DNA from: Chaetoceros tenuissimus
Lineage: Eukaryota; Bacillariophyta; Thalassiosirophyceae; Chaetocerotales; Chaetocerotaceae
Assembly (NCBI GenBank): GCA_021927905.1
Contig: BLLK01000029.1
Span: 310,001-374,000 of the forward strand
Direction of reading: 5' to 3'
Length of the DNA: 64,000 bases
Position numbers and translations under genes: made by a program. This document shows, in pieces, positions 31,391-42,045 of this stretch (positions are counted from its first letter, which is position 1; each line of letters starts with the position of its first letter). The notes beneath the pieces are model-generated. The model saw nothing but the letters and a program-made list of their open reading frames with translations, was not told the DNA's origin and did not search any database.

Positions 31391-33481
31391 TCATGCTCTC
31401 AAAGCAGCATCAGCTGATGCCTGGTCCGCCGGATAGCAAGTTTGGCACCACTGTGCAAGGGGTGCAAGCTCTGTACTAGTATAAACGATATGATCAACAG
31501 ACTTTTGACAATTGCTGTTGCATTGGCCGATGGTATGCCAACCGAGACATTGTTCAAGGCTACCATCAACTTTGGATCTAGGCAATGGTGTGGTAATTTT
31601 ACCACCGGTGATCATATCCCGAATAGTTTTAGTTTTCACTTGACGCTGCTTGTAAACAAGGAAAAGGCTACTGACATAGTCTGGATTATCTACACGGCGA
31701 CTACTAACATTCCCAGGTCTAGAAGGAGGCTGAGGACCACCAGGAGCAGGCTGAGGATTTCCACCAGCGCCATCGCTGAGGGAATTGCAGAACTCTCTCA
31801 CCTTGTACTTATTCAAGAATGTCATGGATAGATGTGGTTCCCAATTTGATTCCATGGTGATAGCTGAACTGATATCAGTTGGATTTCGGCCAATTGCATG
31901 CTGCTGCTGCTTTCGTCCCTGCTGCATGAAGTAGCTAGATACTGTATTTGCTACCCACTTGCAGATAAGAACTCCAGTAGCGGCACCATTAAGAGCTGGT
32001 TGCTGGGTGACAAAGCCTGCAATGTTGTGTCTAAAACTTTCCAAGTCCTCATACAATCCGTTCAAGAATGTGACCAGTTGGTGTGTGTCTGGAAGGAGGA
32101 TCTGCATGAGAATCCTCAAACGAAGGATGTACAAGGTGTAGTTCAAGTTGGTTGGAAGTAGAATCTTGGTGCTATTTAGCAATCGATTGGTGTCCTCCAA
32201 AGAAGCGCTGGTACCTGTTAACAGTAATTGTACCTGCTGTTGATGTGTCATGGCAGCTGATTCATCTGATGCACCAAAATGGAAAGGCTGCAATCCTGCT
32301 CCAATTTCGTCCTTGTCTACCATTTCCCAGTTCATACTAGTGATGGTTGCTAGAAGAGGCATCGTGACACCAAACTGTAAATGTGGCTGATTCAACTCCA
32401 CTTTCTTCTGTGAGACCGCGGCCTGAAGGATTGGCAAACGATCAGAATGTTTAGCATTAGCCAATTGAGCCCAAATTGGAGGTAGAAGTGTTTCCTGATT
32501 GACGACACAGTAGTTAAGCAATTTTCCTGTAACCCGATCACCTAGCCAGTTTGTAACAGGGTTATTGGACTTGGCTTGTCTTCTCAACTCGTCCTGCAAT
32601 CTTCCTTGTTGGTAAGCCTGAGTTAGACTAGCGATCTGTGTTGCAATTTGAGTATTCTGCAGCTGCTGGAGATTAGTGTCCAACTGCGGAAAGTGTGCAC
32701 GAACCAGTCTATCATATCTGTCTAGTAAGTGGGTACTGCGACGACCAGTGGGAAGATTTGCTACATTTAGCATGGAATTGTTGTTGGCATCGTTGGTGAT
32801 GGCTACCTGGAAGAAACGAGTTAGAGGAAGGCATTGCTGTTCGGCGCCATCTGCTACAATAGCTGGATAAACTTGCTCAAAATAGGAGCGAGGACTCATC
32901 CTTTCTGCAGCCATGAACAGCTGAACATACGGAAAAGGAATTGTGACAACACTACGAGTACGGAGCACTTCAGTATCTGCGTCTCCATTGTTGTATGGTC
33001 CAAATCTCTGAATGGTAGCATCCGCCGCCAACTGTGCTATGATGTGTCCTACTTCCGGTACTCTCACCTGGTTCGTAATAAGGTTGAACAGTGTATCTGG
33101 AAGCTGTACCACTAGTGGACAATTACGGTAAAGGTCTCCGTCAAGAGCAAACATGTTTCCATCAATGGGTGCAGGATACTGGGTTCCCAAAGTACTAGTC
33201 ATCCGTAAAGGAAGAAGATATACACTGGCAGCGTTGTCATGGATCAACAGAAGTGCAAGAGGTTCCAAGTTGTTGGTGCTGTTAGTCAATCTTTCTCTGA
33301 CTGTAGCTGGTGTCACATTTACTGCATTGTTGTTGATGTCGATATCGAAAGGTGCAAGTAAGTTCTGATACTGTCCATTCCATGGATCTTTCGAGGGATC
33401 TCCGAAATGATCAGCCTGAAAGGTGTAATGGCGAACTGTAGGCACGTTCAATGGGTTGTTAACAGCAGCCTGTGCAGCCAT
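31391..33481 (-). CDS. Retroelement gag-like protein
   Basis: 696 aa, first frame of the element. No sequence family recognised beyond its position. Gln/Asn-rich and helical; a Pro/Gly-rich linker near 590-610 precedes a C-terminal cluster of Cys/His residues (C..HTIGQCNSNCQ) that could be a nucleic-acid-binding finger. Assigned as gag by gene order. Confidence 0.7.
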   Translation of the reverse strand: MAAQAAVNNPLNVPTVRHYTFQADHFGDPSKDPWNGQYQNLLAPFDIDINNNAVNVTPATVRERLTNSTNNLEPLALLLIHDNAASVYLLPLRMTSTLGTQYPAPIDGNMFALDGDLYRNCPLVVQLPDTLFNLITNQVRVPEVGHIIAQLAADATIQRFGPYNNGDADTEVLRTRSVVTIPFPYVQLFMAAERMSPRSYFEQVYPAIVADGAEQQCLPLTRFFQVAITNDANNNSMLNVANLPTGRRSTHLLDRYDRLVRAHFPQLDTNLQQLQNTQIATQIASLTQAYQQGRLQDELRRQAKSNNPVTNWLGDRVTGKLLNYCVVNQETLLPPIWAQLANAKHSDRLPILQAAVSQKKVELNQPHLQFGVTMPLLATITSMNWEMVDKDEIGAGLQPFHFGASDESAAMTHQQQVQLLLTGTSASLEDTNRLLNSTKILLPTNLNYTLYILRLRILMQILLPDTHQLVTFLNGLYEDLESFRHNIAGFVTQQPALNGAATGVLICKWVANTVSSYFMQQGRKQQQHAIGRNPTDISSAITMESNWEPHLSMTFLNKYKVREFCNSLSDGAGGNPQPAPGGPQPPSRPGNVSSRRVDNPDYVSSLFLVYKQRQVKTKTIRDMITGGKITTPLPRSKVDGSLEQCLGWHTIGQCNSNCQKSVDHIVYTSTELAPLAQWCQTCYPADQASADAALRA

Positions 33482-33496
33482 AGTGCCGAAGTCTCA

Positions 33497-33739
33497 GTGC
33501 CTTAAAAATCTACTATGTTAATTACCGGACTGAGCAAGAGAGTGCTTCTTATGTCGGGCTGAACTAGATGGAGATACTGAAGAATTATGTTCAATAGAAG
33601 AGTATCTCCATCTACTCCTGATGTTAGAGAGAACATGTAATTGATGGTAGTGTTCGCATATCGAGAAGGAGATCTTTAAGTCCGTTCAAGGCACAGAAGG
33701 GAAGGGAAGAGTGAGAAACGTGTGTCTCCATACTTGCCG
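33497..33739 (-). repeat. Split direct repeat A1 of DIRS-order element
   Basis: 5'-side 243 bp copy, adjoining the start of the gag-like frame. Confidence 0.88.
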
Positions 33740-34142
33740 TGGTGGATTGGATCCCTTGGCAGGATCATCATCATCATCAGGCTCATCATTCTAAATTACC
33801 TAGGCACCTAGCCATTACGAGACCTCACAATTCTAAATACTACGTTTAGTGCCTTATGTGTTCGCGAAATTAAAAGCAATAATAGTATCTAAACTCGAAT
33901 AGAAATATATTGTAAGCTTATCTTTGTTGTGCCTTCTGCCTTTTACTCCTTTCTCCAAGATGTTTTTGTATCTTCTCTGAAGGGAAGGTACAGGAGCATC
34001 GTCATTTTTCATCACGATGTACTGCCTATTTCTTCTTTTCCAAAATGCCTCTTTTCTAAAGCGCTAGAAAGGTCAGAGGAACCTGGCGGGATAAGTAAGA
34101 ATGAATTTATAAAACCGTGTTGATCGAAAACGTTCGTTTAAG
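33740..34142. other. Intergenic between retroelement and bromodomain gene
   Basis: 403 bp downstream of the bromodomain gene. An ATC-triplet run lies at about 33763-33790. A 13 bp AAATACTACGTTT at 33835-33847 also occurs at the other edge of the retroelement (27385-27397). No gene. Confidence 0.4.
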
Positions 34143-37100
34143 TTATTCAAAAAATAATCTTCTGCGCTTTTTGACTTTCTTCTTTTTGATATCCTTATTC
34201 ATCAATGTCAACGCTATTCTGGATCTTTCTTCTTGTTGTAAAAACGAAGAGACATTGGATGGAGCGTTTAATCCCTCATTGTGACAATTTTCAGCATTGC
34301 TAGTGCCTGTACCTCCACTAGCTTGATTTTGCGCAAGATTAGCCGCCACCTTATCACTCATCTCTACTGCCCACTTTATAGCCTGTGTTCTTTCTAGAAG
34401 TCGATGATGAACTATACGAGCAACATGCTTCGTTACTTTCATCATTTGAATTCTTTCACGCTGTTGTTCTTCATATAGAGCCTTTTGTTTAGACAAAACT
34501 TCGATAACCGACTGTTCTGTGGATCCTTCTTCTTCATAAAATGGAAAGTCGAAGTCCAATCCTTTTCGAACATTTGATCTTCGAACTTTTACTGCAGGCT
34601 GACGAATCTTGGGAGCACCAGCTTCGCTAGTTTCTGCTCGTTCCCTTTCTTCTTGCCACTCCTTCTTCATTCTTTCTTCCTCTTCTTTTCTCTCTATTTC
34701 TTCCTCTCTATCCAGCACCACTTGCTCAACCTTTTCTCTCTCCACCCTATCACCAATAGTTATGAGGGAGCGCTTTATGGCACTTTCCAACTTATCAGAC
34801 ATTACTTGCGCAGAATCATAGGCGTCTCTAGAAAAAGGATCTGTGTCCTTTGTACGCCCATTGTATTTCAGAGCATTCGAGAAAATCAAGCGTAGGTCTG
34901 CTATCACATCTCCAAACGTTTCATATTTTCTTTCTTTTAGTCCTTGATGAATGTTTTCCCAAGCCATTGGTTTCGAAATATAAGCAAAGTAATCGGCGGG
35001 ATAGAAAGGCGTCAAAAAGTATTTCATGCGTTTTTGGTCACTCTGATGTCTTAGGACCTTTAGAAGTTTTTCACATTCACCTTCCATCCACGTAGACCTA
35101 TCCCCTTCATCAGACAAGTCAATAACCTGACTAAAAACTATCTCTTCCATTTCTTTTCGAGCGTCGCTTAAGTTAGAAGTTGACAATCGCCACTGAGAGA
35201 TTGGTCCCCTTTCAACTGCTCCTTCACTACCAGAATCGTCGATAAGAAACTCAGAAATGGTCTCTAATGACAACCATCGTGTATATCGCAGTAAATGCCT
35301 AGAAGCATCATAGTATGCACACGAGGTTGGATCACCTTGCTCGTTTCCTGCTTTGTTGAACATTTCTGCGTTGGAGAACACTAGAGCAACATCATGTACA
35401 AATTCCTGTGGACCGGAATAAATACCCCCTTGGAGGAGTTTACACTCAGCTGTTGTCAAATCCATTGGTTTCTTTATCAGAGCCAAATAACTCTCTTTAA
35501 TTTCAGGATGGAGAAGTGTGACAGGTGCATCAAAAACAAATCTTTTACTTGACGAAATCCAAGGATGTTTTTTTAACTCGCGAAAGAATCTCGAACAAGC
35601 ACCTTCCCAGGATTCGAGGTCTTTGTGAGGCCTGCGAAGAGGAAAGTCTTGCTTTATCTTAGCAATCGCAACATGCAATGGCAGCGGCCCACTTGTACTG
35701 ATAATGATTCGAGGCAAGGCTTTTTTCTGGGGTTTGGGCTTTGCAGTGACAGCTGGAATATTTATTGGTGTTTTTCTACTTTTCTTGGAGGCAGGCAAAT
35801 CATTATTTACTCCTTCATTGTCTAATACTCTCTTCTTATCTTTCTTGTCCTGTGGCATAAACGTTGTGCCCCCACTTGCATCAAATGCTTTAATACGAAT
35901 AAAGTACTGCTTCCGAAAGTTGTTTGCGCAATGCTTGGCAAGCTTCACGATATGCCTATTGTGTTTTGGAACATTGTATAGTTCACAGTTCCGAAATATT
36001 AACATGACATCATGCTCAAAGTCTTCAGCATGTATATATTTATTTGCCATCACATTGCTTTCAACAGTTGATATATCCATTGGAACTTTCACAAATTGTA
36101 AATAGTCTGTTATGAATTGAGTATTCACAGGTCGCTCAAAATGAAATGCAGCAGGCTCAACAATTTTTGTTGTCGAATCTTTGTATTGTAGCTCTTTCAG
36201 AAATTTTAAAAGTGACAACATGAAATCTTGCCGAGGTTTCAATAAATCAGGAACAGGTGGATTTTGAGACTTTTGTCTAGCTGAAGCAGCTTTAGGCTTC
36301 TGATCATAGCTCTCAAGTTCTTCCAAGCGAGGAAATAGGAATTCTTCGAGAATTTCTGCCTGACTCATAATGAAATTAGATTCCTCTCTTCCTGTATGAT
36401 ATGTCTTGCAGTTTGTAATGACAAGACGACAATCCTGCGTAAAATCTCGGACGTCCTGATACTCTGCATTCATTAATTTGCTCTGAATAGTTCCAAAATC
36501 CATAGGAGTTTTCACCATATCTAGATATCCTTCTGGGTATGTGCCACTCAAGAAAAAAGGAACCGGATGAAGAAAGTAGTGAATAGCTGGAAGTGGATTA
36601 TTTGGACTTTTTAACGAAAGGGCATCTTCGATTATTGTAAGACATTTGTTCCAACAATACAGAAGTTTTGGATAAAGTGGCTTAGCGCTGTTGGATTGTA
36701 TAAATAAATGCATCAATTCTTCCGATGTCTTTGCGATAGCTCTAGCAACGGGTCGATACGAGTCTCCCGCCAAGGCGTTGAATCGCAAACAGTTTCCAAA
36801 TATCCTTCTCAAGTCTGAAACAAACTCTTTTACATTGGCATGGCGACTTTTATCCAGTCTAGACAAAGATTATAAGAATATTTCGGGGAAAGATAAGGAT
36901 ATAAAAAGTGTAAAAGATAAACTTACTTCTTGTTCAGTGAAGCCAAATCCATAGGATTTGCAATTTTTGCGCGATAATCTTCAATCACTGCTTTGTCATT
37001 CACAGGCTCCAGAAACCATACAATTTCTGTAAATTCAACACGCTGTAGTGCAGATATAACTTTGTAACATTGTGCCTTGACATTATGAGTCATTGTTCCA

Positions 37101-38119
37101 TCACCCATATCGATTTTTCCCGGTCCTCCAAGGGTTAGCTGTATTTTCGTTCTATTCGGTAATGCAGGTGTAGCGAGTGTTTTCGAAGTTTTAGCAGTGA
37201 TCTTTATCTTCTTGCCTGAAGCCTTTGAACCCGAAGTTTTACCTATCGATTTTGTACTTATCTTCAATGAAGGTGTTTTAGCGCTAGACTCCATACTATT
37301 TTGAATCGAGATGTTTATTTTCTTGGATGCAGACGACTTTTTCCCCTCTGCTTTTTTGGCTGCCTTGGCCTCTGCAACCGCACTTGGAAGTTCTTTGCCC
37401 CTATTCGAACCTACAGATCCTTTTGGCGTAGAGGAGCTTTTCTTGGTTTCTTTTTTCGTCGAAGACTTTTTTGGTTTTGTCGTCGTTTGTGATGGAGTAG
37501 CAGCAGGAGGCACAGCCTTTTTACTAGTTGACATTTTTAGTTTGGGTAGCTTGATTTTAGGCTTTTTGACAACTGGAGTCTCATTTGGTATTTGCGCGGA
37601 CCCAGTTCCCGATGAAGTAGTTGCGCTAGAACTACTTGGATTTTTTACTTTTAGAGAGAGCTTCTTTTTCGGTTTCACTGAGCTCGCTGAAGCTGTTTCT
37701 CCACTAGATGGTTTTTTCACACTTAATTTTAGCTTTGGTTTCTTGACACTCGCTTCACTAGTTGTAGTAAGATGGTTCTTCTCTGCTCTCTTTCGTTCTT
37801 TATCAAGATACTTTTTCAATTCTTTGCCTTTTTGAATGATCCATTGATTCTCTGGAAAATCTTTGTGAAAGGTCTCTGCATTCTTGTAGCATAGTTCCAA
37901 ATCCGCAAAGAATTCTTGCCTACTGCTGTATATTCCAGCTTCTAGATTTCTTTTTGCTGTTCCAAGATCCATAGGTTTCCTTACAACTTTGGTATACGTA
38001 GGAAAGTACGTCGTGTCTACTGGATCTAAGAAGAGATAATTACAGTCAGCATACTTTTTCGCTCTTATATTATTGATGACATCTCGACATATCTTTGCGT
38101 CAACTGAATTCATTTTCAT
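34143..38119 (-). CDS. Six-bromodomain (polybromo-like) chromatin protein
   Basis: Two exons (38119-36927 and 36858-34143) join in phase to 1302 aa. Six bromodomains are visible: about 5-110, 345-450 (spanning the intron), 455-565, 595-710, 780-890 and 930-1050. Each has the Pro-Met-Asp (or Pro-Met-Ala) ZA-loop signature, e.g. RKPMDLGTAKRNL, KTPMDFGTIQSKL, KVPMDISTVESNV. The acetyl-lysine-binding Asn is kept in domains 2, 4, 5 and 6, but is His in domains 1 and 3. A Lys/Ser/Thr-rich low-complexity linker (about 110-345) and a basic C-terminus (KKKKVKKRRR) suggest a nuclear DNA-associated protein. Metazoan polybromo also has six bromodomains, with BAH and HMG domains that are missing here. Inferred: histone-acetyl reader of a remodelling complex. 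Confidence 0.92.
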
Positions 38120-38524
38120 TAAAATACAACGCCTTGATTGCGTTAATATTACTGGGAGGATTTGAGTTGTCTGATTGCTTTCAGAACAGCCTTGAACAAA
38201 GAAATGTAGAAGAATGTTCGGATGTGGTGTGTGGTGTGTAGAAGGAAAGTTGAGAGAGCTGAACTGTACTGATTATATTTACAGATGCAGTAACCTGATT
38301 TTGAAATACCTATACACAGACACAGGTTTGCAGTCTTGGATTTTTTGGAAATCCCGCGCCTTTTAATTGGCTGGCACGCTCGCCATCTTTCTACTCCGAA
38401 TTTTTGATCTAATAGCAGGAGCAACCATTTTCATTACAGGTAGATAAGTAATTATTCTTGATTTATCTGTATACCCTTTTTATTATTATTCCTAACCCAA
38501 ATTCTTTATTCGTTTGATCGAAAG
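38120..38524. promoter_or_regulatory. Divergent promoter region, bromodomain gene and unknown gene
   Basis: 405 bp between two genes transcribed away from each other. A GTGTGGTGTGTGG tract lies near 38223. No gene. Confidence 0.35.
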
Positions 38525-40082
38525 ATGATGGAAAACGCTGAGAATGTCAAAATCACCGAGGACGGAAAGAAACAGAAACTAGAATTAAACGAGCTGCATG
38601 ATTCTATGTCCATGCACCATATAGAAGAAATCCTATGTAAAATGCCTGCAACCGACTATAGGACCTATTTTGAATGCGATTCAAATGAAACTGGTACGTG
38701 TAATAAAGTTATATTCATTCAATCTCATCAAGATCTAAATATTTTACTGTGTGTTATAGTTGGAAAAGCTAAGTCAACTGAACGGAAAAATATATCCGCG
38801 GCTAAAGTGACTGAATTCAAAATCAATATAAAATACAACATTAAACATGCAATCAACAATCATCTTCAACAAAATTATCAAGCATTGAGCCAAACTGAGA
38901 TGCATGAATTTCGGGAAGTACTTCAAGAATTCCTATTCCCTAAAGTCACCTATGATATATCAATTGATTTCAGGGAGAATAACCGTAATACCGAACAAGA
39001 ATTTTATGAGCACATGAAAGTGAGAGTACCAACTATTCTTTCTAGAGTAAGTCAAATACATCTATTCCAGTAATGTTCTCTTCACAAAAACTCATCTTTG
39101 AATGTGTGTACAGCTTTTTCATCATTTGAAATATGTAAATTCAATTCCATCATCTCCGGTTGACACACAAAGTAATTCTAGTGATAGGTTGGAACTACCA
39201 GAAATTCTCACCAAGACACTATCCTTGGACGAAATTCCATCTTACGAATCGGATTCAAATGCTGTTCTAATGGCTATAATTATGGAACTTCTATTACCAA
39301 GATTGAAATTCATCATGTTCCCATGCACCATCAAAGGGTTGCGCTCAGTTCGCACGTGGAAAGGTCTAAATATTCGTTTTATCAACTATGCCATTGCTTT
39401 AGTAATATACGGCAGGTACCTAAGACATCCAGAGTTTCCTTCTGATCTCAAAAATGAATCTTTTCCACCACCTTGGTTTATGGTAGCCAAATTTTTCTAT
39501 CAGTTTGGTCTCCCTGGATACGCTGCAGGTAAAGGTTCATTGAAAGAAGAGAAATCCAATAAAGGATTGGAAGAAAATATCGGCAATACTCATACACAGA
39601 CAGAGTCTGTTCAGAACGCCGATGCTCAAGAACATGTCTCACAACTAGAAGTAAGCCCAGTTCCAAAGGAGCTTTGTGAACTCATTGTATCCGAATATAA
39701 ACAACTTCATCTGATGATGTTGGGACTTGGTCAAGTCCAATTTCACAATGTCAAAAATCCACCTCACGAAAAAGATGATTCTTTCAAGTTAGAGCATCTG
39801 AATTGTGTTGTAGAACTGGACTGCAAGAGACCACCAAGGTTTACTGACCTAACCGACTTCATTTACAAATACCGCGAAGCCTTCAAATCAGGTAAATTTG
39901 ACGAATATCCATTCGTTTCCAAAGGAAAAGTCGAAATTGAAATCTTGAAGAATATCGCCAGGAATGGTCTGCATTATAATGAAATTGCTTTGTTAGAAAC
40001 TGTGTTCAAAGCTGATCCCTTTAAAAGATTGAAAAGACGTAAAGAGGAAGGAACAGATCGTCCCCTTCCTAAAGCGAAATAG
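38525..40082 (+). CDS. Unrecognised 496 aa protein
   Basis: Two exons (38525-39046 and 39114-40082) join in phase. No family recognised. The N-terminal 25 residues are charged, followed by mixed alpha/beta sequence; the second exon contains a hydrophobic stretch FINYAIALVIYGRY and PPPWFMVAKFFYQFGLPGYAA, then a polar Gln/Glu-rich linker and a basic C-terminus (KRLKRRKEEG). It lacks a signal peptide. It opens the accessory island and is divergent from the bromodomain gene. Likely an intracellular lineage-specific protein; function unknown. Confidence 0.72.
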
Positions 40083-40467
40083 ATAGTTCCTTTTGTATTG
40101 TAACATATATATATATATATATATATATATTAATATAAGCATAAATACATTCATTGCTTGCTCCAGTAGTCCTTCACAACCTTCATTTCCACTTGTTGTA
40201 TGGAATAGCTGCTCGTACTCCACCTCGCTACATTCCAGCCTTCCCTTCCTCTCTCTTGTCCTCTCAAACCTGGATACTCTTCAACTCTCCTTGGAGAAAT
40301 GGCCTAAATAAGCCTTTTTGGATTGAAAAGATTTTATTTTTACACTGTTTTTGTCTTAAACATGAGTTCATGATTTCAACCGGAAAACATCTGCAGTTCT
40401 CAGAACAATCTGCAAAAAGGGGATACTTAGAAAAAGTATCTTTCCAATTTTACATTAAATAATAGCA
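40083..40467. other. Intergenic with (AT)n microsatellite
   Basis: 385 bp between two plus-strand genes. A pure AT-dinucleotide run occupies about 40106-40130. A short frame with ATG lies across it but is low-complexity. It should contain the promoter for the next gene. Confidence 0.45.
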
Positions 40468-41967
40468 ATGAGTAACAGTAACAATTCAAACAATACTAAT
40501 TCAGATAGCAATGCTTCTGAACCAGAACTGCCTACAGACACTGTTGAAAACAACGAATCTGATGGTAATCTTCAGAATGCCACAGAAGAAGCTGCTAATG
40601 ATAACGGCAATGGCAGAGAGTCTCGAGGATATGGTTCTTCTGATTCCGAAGAGATTGATGATTTCAATGGGAGAGATCCTGATAATTCCGAAGATCAACA
40701 TCAAGGATATGGTTCTTCTGATTCCGAAGAGATTGGTGATGTCAATGGGAGAGAGCCTGATAATGCCGAAGATCAACATCAACATGTTGTGCCTGTTGAA
40801 AATCAAGTTGGTGCTGTAGCCAGAGGAGTTCAAATTGTTTACAACCGAGTAGGTAGACCTAGATTTGATGTTGCACATAACTTTTTCTATCCACTCAACA
40901 GAGAACCTGATGCACTTGCCAATCATCAGCGTGAGTTGGACAATAATTTTAATGCACAGTTGCTACAGCTGTTGCAGTTTTGGTGGTTAACCCACGAATA
41001 TGTGCCAGAAGACCCCCCTCTTGTACCTCAAGTTCCTGACTTTTTCGAGTTCCGTCTTTCTACGATCTTGAGAACAATTCAATTCATGTTGAATTTTTTC
41101 AATGGACACTGGTATCGTTTCTCCATTAATGGTGGTAATATTGCAGGTCATTTACCTGTGTATTCAGTTGACTGTAATACGCGTAATGCTCGTCTCGACC
41201 CAAACATGTTCCCATTGATTACCTCATTCCAATTCCAGGATGCATTAGGTGGATTTTTCAGTCGCGCGTGTAATACGGAAATGCGTGGTGAAAATGGAGG
41301 AAACAACAACATCAATTTTCAGATGTTTTGGCCATTCCACATCAACGAAACTGGAATGAACTTTCGTGTAGTAGCACATGCGACGCGCTTTGTTGAGCAA
41401 GAAGGCCTTACACTTCTTGAAGCTCTGCTCTTCTTCTATTTGAGATCCTCTGCAATCCACCTTGAGGCTGAAGACATAGCTGCTGTTTTTGGATACTATC
41501 CTCAAGACAGCATCATGGAAATCATGAACAACATGGATGAATTCATCAATCTCCATGGAAGGAACGTTTACAACGAGTTACAGATTTCCAACTTCTTCGG
41601 AGGATATATCCGCCATTTGTTCCGAGCCTTTTTCCTTCCAACTGTACCAAGATTGAATCGTAATGCAATTAATAATGGTGTTCCTCACCCATTCTTCGAT
41701 GCAGCCAACAATTTTGGTCTAGAGAGAGAGGAACGTAATGAGGAGGTAGAAGGAGAGAATATTGATGAAGATATTGATGAAGATTTTGAAGAGAATGAGG
41801 AAGAAGAGGAAGGAGAACAAATTGTCGCAAGAGAGGAGCTAAATGAGGAGGTTGAAGGAGAGAATATTGATCAAGAAATTGACGAAGATGATGAAGAGGA
41901 TGCGCAACAGGAGATGCGTATGGCACTCTTCCAAGATGGTGCAAAGAAACGACCAAGAAATGTGTAA
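40468..41967 (+). CDS. Unrecognised acidic protein with internal repeats, 499 aa
   Basis: Single exon. The N-terminal 110 residues are Asn/Ser/Glu-rich and include a 26-residue unit repeated twice in tandem (40627-40782; GYGSSDSEEI...). A globular core at about 115-415 is rich in Phe, Asn and aromatic residues (LLQLLQFWWLTHEY, FMLNFFNGHWYRF) with no family recognised. The C-terminus (about 420-490) is strongly acidic with two copies of a NEEVEGENID unit, ending in the basic KKRPRNV. The acid tail and terminal basic cluster would suit a nuclear protein binding basic partners, but this is inference only. Confidence 0.75.
   Translation: MSNSNNSNNTNSDSNASEPELPTDTVENNESDGNLQNATEEAANDNGNGRESRGYGSSDSEEIDDFNGRDPDNSEDQHQGYGSSDSEEIGDVNGREPDNAEDQHQHVVPVENQVGAVARGVQIVYNRVGRPRFDVAHNFFYPLNREPDALANHQRELDNNFNAQLLQLLQFWWLTHEYVPEDPPLVPQVPDFFEFRLSTILRTIQFMLNFFNGHWYRFSINGGNIAGHLPVYSVDCNTRNARLDPNMFPLITSFQFQDALGGFFSRACNTEMRGENGGNNNINFQMFWPFHINETGMNFRVVAHATRFVEQEGLTLLEALLFFYLRSSAIHLEAEDIAAVFGYYPQDSIMEIMNNMDEFINLHGRNVYNELQISNFFGGYIRHLFRAFFLPTVPRLNRNAINNGVPHPFFDAANNFGLEREERNEEVEGENIDEDIDEDFEENEEEEEGEQIVAREELNEEVEGENIDQEIDEDDEEDAQQEMRMALFQDGAKKRPRNV
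40627..40782 (+). repeat. 78 bp coding tandem duplication
   Basis: Two 78 bp units in register inside the 499 aa acidic protein gene, encoding 26 residues each. Confidence 0.85.
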
Positions 41968-42045
41968 AGCAACAATTTCAACTGCATATTAATCATTATA
42001 TAGTAAAAGTAACCGAAAAACCCAAACAAAATTTGAATACATTAG

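Larger units (their letters stand above)
27389..33739 (-). mobile_element. DIRS-order tyrosine-recombinase retrotransposon (Ngaro/PAT-like), looks whole
   Basis: About 6.35 kb, transcribed on the minus strand. Three long frames in order: gag-like, reverse transcriptase/RNase H, tyrosine recombinase. No integrase of the DDE type, protease or classical LTR is present. Ends carry split direct repeats: in element orientation one 243 bp copy at the 5' side (33739-33497), and at the 3' side the order B (27924-27797), A (27769-27527), B (27502-27389). This A1-body-B1-A2-B2 layout is known from Ngaro, PAT and TOC elements. The two 243 bp copies read as identical, so insertion is recent. It looks whole; I saw no breaks in the three frames. 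No target duplication is expected for this family. A methyltransferase domain, found in DIRS proper, was not seen. Confidence 0.88.

Noticed and set aside
27527-33739. 243 bp direct repeats as classical LTRs
   Set aside because: The copies are not at both outer edges: one lies inside further repeats, and the element encodes a tyrosine recombinase rather than a DDE integrase. Split direct repeats of a DIRS-order element explain it.
40083-40311. Plus-strand frame across the AT microsatellite
   Set aside because: Encodes alternating Tyr/Ile from the dinucleotide run and has no further support.
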